DNA of 24,033 nucleotides from an uncultured Oscillospiraceae bacterium (GTDB lineage: Bacteria; Bacillota; Clostridia; Oscillospirales; Ruminococcaceae): the NCBI GenBank assembly GCA_934456315.1, contig CAKSHG010000011.1, forward strand, positions 1-24,033. Direction: 5' to 3'. Made by a program: the position numbers and the translations under genes. Every line of letters begins with the position of its first letter. The first letter of the stretch is position 1. Of this stretch, positions 22,790-24,033 are shown in pieces. The notes beneath the pieces were generated by a model that was not told the DNA's origin, ran no database searches, and saw nothing but the letters and a program-made list of their open reading frames with translations.

Positions 22790-23830
22790 ACGAAAATACT
22801 GGTATGCGGTTCCGGCGTGATCGGAAGTCTGCTGATTCACATTCTGGCGCAAAACGGAAACGAAGTAACCGTCCTGGCTCGCGGAAAGCGCCGCGAGGAG
22901 CTTGAAAAATACGGACTCCGCACGAAATTCCACGGGAAAAAGGAGATCAACACCGATAAGCCCCGTGTTGTCGGCGAAATCCCCGCAGAACATTTCGACG
23001 TCGCGTTCTCGGTGATGCAGCACGAACAGCAGTGGAAACTGCTGAAAACGCTCGGCGAAGCGGACTGCTCCGCTGTAGTGCTGGTGGGAAATAACCTGTC
23101 CGCGCCCGAAATGAAGCAGCAGATAATCGAAGCCGGCGGCAGGACAGTTCTGTTCGGATTCCAGGGCACCGGCGGAAACCGCTATTCGGATTACACCGAA
23201 GTCCTCTCGCTCCACAAGCCGTCGATGGTTATCGGCGGGCTGGGCGAAGCGGTCCCTGCTGAAGTAACGCATATATTGAACGAAGCGTTTACCGGAGCCG
23301 ATTACGAACTCAAATGGACGGACGACATGGACGCCTGGTACAAGTGCCATGCTGCGTTTATCGTCCCTATTGCACGTCTGTGCTACATAGTCGGCTGTGA
23401 GCTCCGGAAATGCACCGGAAAGCAGCGCAAAATGCTCCTGGACGCTACATCCAACGCGTTTGAAGCGCTCAAGAAGTCAGGCTGCCCGATAAGACCCGAG
23501 GGCGAGGACGCGTACTATAAATCCGGCGCAAAGCGCGGCATGATGAACGCAATGCTGAACATCATGTTCAAGACCAAGCTGGGAGAAATGGCGGCTTCCG
23601 ACCATTGCAGGCACGCAGTTTCCGAGATGGAGGGACTGGCGGTAAAGATGGACGAGATAGTCCTGAACTCCGGCTTGGAATGCTCCGCCTACAAGGAACT
23701 CAAAGAAGCCGCTCCGTCCTGGGAGGAGCTTCACAGAATATACGACAAAAAAAGATTATTTCAAGGGGACTGTAAAATAACTCAACATCGAAGCCCGAGC
23801 AACCATCCTAAGGAAGCTCGGGCTTGCTGA
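22790..23830 (+). CDS. Ketopantoate-reductase-family (PanE/ApbA-like) protein
   Basis: The protein has an N-terminal NAD(P)-binding Rossmann fold, KILVCGSGVIGSLL (about residues 2-15), then a mostly helical C-terminal domain, the layout of PanE/ApbA-like reductases. The canonical catalytic Lys/Glu context is not clear, so the substrate is unknown and pantoate synthesis is not assured. The Rossmann strand requires a start before 22793. The only codon in the right place is ACG at 22790, seven bases after GGAGG (22778-22782). The first normal in-frame start, GTG 22817, would remove the glycine-rich loop. At the 3' end a run of seven A (23747-23753) precedes a 26-residue tail that reads through a hairpin. 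Removing one A gives KKDYFKGTVK and a stop at 23778-23780. It may be a mutated but recent gene. Confidence 0.75.
   Translation, partial: TKILVCGSGVIGSLLIHILAQNGNEVTVLARGKRREELEKYGLRTKFHGKKEINTDKPRVVGEIPAEHFDVAFSVMQHEQQWKLLKTLGEADCSAVVLVGNNLSAPEMKQQIIEAGGRTVLFGFQGTGGNRYSDYTEVLSLHKPSMVIGGLGEAVPAEVTHILNEAFTGADYELKWTDDMDAWYKCHAAFIVPIARLCYIVGCELRKCTGKQRKMLLDATSNAFEALKKSGCPIRPEGEDAYYKSGAKRGMMNAMLNIMFKTKLGEMAASDHCRHAVSEMEGLAVKMDEIVLNSGLECSAYKELKEAAPSWEELHRIYDKKRLFQGDCKITQHRSPSNHPKEARAC
23791..23825. terminator. Hairpin at the 3' end of the reductase gene
   Basis: AAGCCCGAGC (23791-23800) and GCTCGGGCTT (23816-23825) form a perfect 10-bp stem with a 15-base loop. No long T-run follows on the plus strand, so it would be a weak terminator. 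It begins 10 bases after the stop of the alternative reading frame. Confidence 0.45.
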
Positions 23831-23922
23831 TGCTGCAAAAAAGAAGCATGAACCGAAAAAAGTGTATAACAAACAAGCCGGCAGGAAAATACCATGCACG
23901 AAATGATGTTGTATAATAAAAC

Positions 23923-23951
23923 TTGACACCCCACGCTCAAAAGAATATACT
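23923..23951 (+). promoter_or_regulatory. Promoter of the IS transposase
   Basis: TTGACA (23923-23928) and TATACT (23946-23951) with a 17-base spacer, directly ahead of the AGGAGGG site and ATG 23973. Confidence 0.7.
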
Positions 23952-23972
23952 AAAACCAGGAGGGTGAAGGAC

Positions 23973-24033
23973 ATGTCAGAAGCAAAGAAATACGACAGGA
24001 GCTACAAGGAGCAGTCAGTAAAGCTGGCGCTGG
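23973..24033 (+). CDS. IS3-family transposase OrfA-like, partial
   Basis: Only the first 20 codons are in the window. They read MSEAKKYDRSYKEQSVKLAL, the typical basic start of IS3-type OrfA helix-turn-helix transposase subunits (KxYxxxFKxxxVxLxL pattern). The ATG has AGGAGG nine bases ahead. OrfA binds the IS ends and is normally joined to OrfB by programmed frameshifting, but that part is outside the window. Confidence 0.7.
   Translation, partial: MSEAKKYDRSYKEQSVKLAL

Larger units (their letters stand above)
23910..24033 (+). mobile_element. Left end of an IS3-like insertion sequence (cut by window)
   Basis: A transposase start (23973) is preceded by its own promoter and by a candidate terminal sequence beginning TGTATAATAAAACTTGACAC at 23910, similar to the TG-starting ends of IS3/IS150-type elements where the -35 box lies just inside the end. 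The right end, target duplication and most of the element are beyond the window, so the exact boundary is unproven. Confidence 0.5.

Noticed and set aside
1..24033. tRNA or rRNA genes, CRISPR arrays, replication origin
   Set aside because: No cloverleaf-like tRNA sequence, regularly spaced repeats or DnaA-box cluster was seen in the few intergenic stretches.

Overview
The window is Gram-positive, clostridial-type chromosomal DNA, probably from a gut Oscillospiraceae/Ruminococcaceae relative. This is inferred, not searched. The supporting signs are strong AGGAGG-type ribosome sites with TTG starts, sigma-A promoters with 17-bp spacers, a B. subtilis-type PurF with Fe-S cysteines, a stand-alone AICAR transformylase paired with a PurO-type IMP cyclohydrolase, and gut-type carbohydrate genes (GH27, glycogen synthase).

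Region 1 (1-2530, +) is a tightly overlapping trio: a cytoplasmic GH27 alpha-galactosidase, a GtrA-type four-helix membrane protein and an HD-domain phosphohydrolase.

Region 2 (2531-13760, +) is a purine biosynthesis operon: a promoter and structured leader, then purE, purC, a PurF paralog with a dead glutaminase domain, canonical purF, purM, an unknown 180-aa gene, purN, a SAM methyltransferase, purO, AICAR transformylase and guaA, closed by a strong terminator. The leader (2614-2862) holds a clear promoter, a predicted multi-helix RNA, a 28-codon Cys-rich small ORF and an intrinsic terminator just before purE. It looks like a transcription attenuator, and I see no known purine, ZTP or THF riboswitch consensus in it. 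purD, purL, purB, purA, purK and guaB are not in the window.

Region 3 (13761-16826) is accessory and decayed: a GNAT 3' fragment, a MATE efflux 5' fragment, a LysR 3' fragment, a 21-bp palindrome and an intact orphan beta-class DNA methyltransferase. An intact LysR regulator follows, divergent from the next operon.

Region 4 (16827-20367, +) encodes a heterodimeric ABC exporter of the BmrCD/TM287-288 type with one degenerate and one canonical ATP site. Region 5 (20377-21964, -) is glycogen synthase with its own promoter and terminator.

Region 6 (22026-23830) is a divergent pair, an ATC-hydrolase-family protein (-) and a ketopantoate-reductase-family protein (+). Each has a near-consensus promoter with a matching 16-bp operator-like repeat 5-6 bp downstream of its -10 box, so one unlinked regulator probably controls both. 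The reductase appears to start at ACG and to carry a homopolymer frameshift at its 3' end. The window ends inside the left part of an IS3-like insertion sequence (about 23910 onward).

The best candidates for something undescribed are the pur leader attenuator with its small ORF, the glutaminase-dead PurF paralog next to PurF, and the paired-operator divergent cassette.
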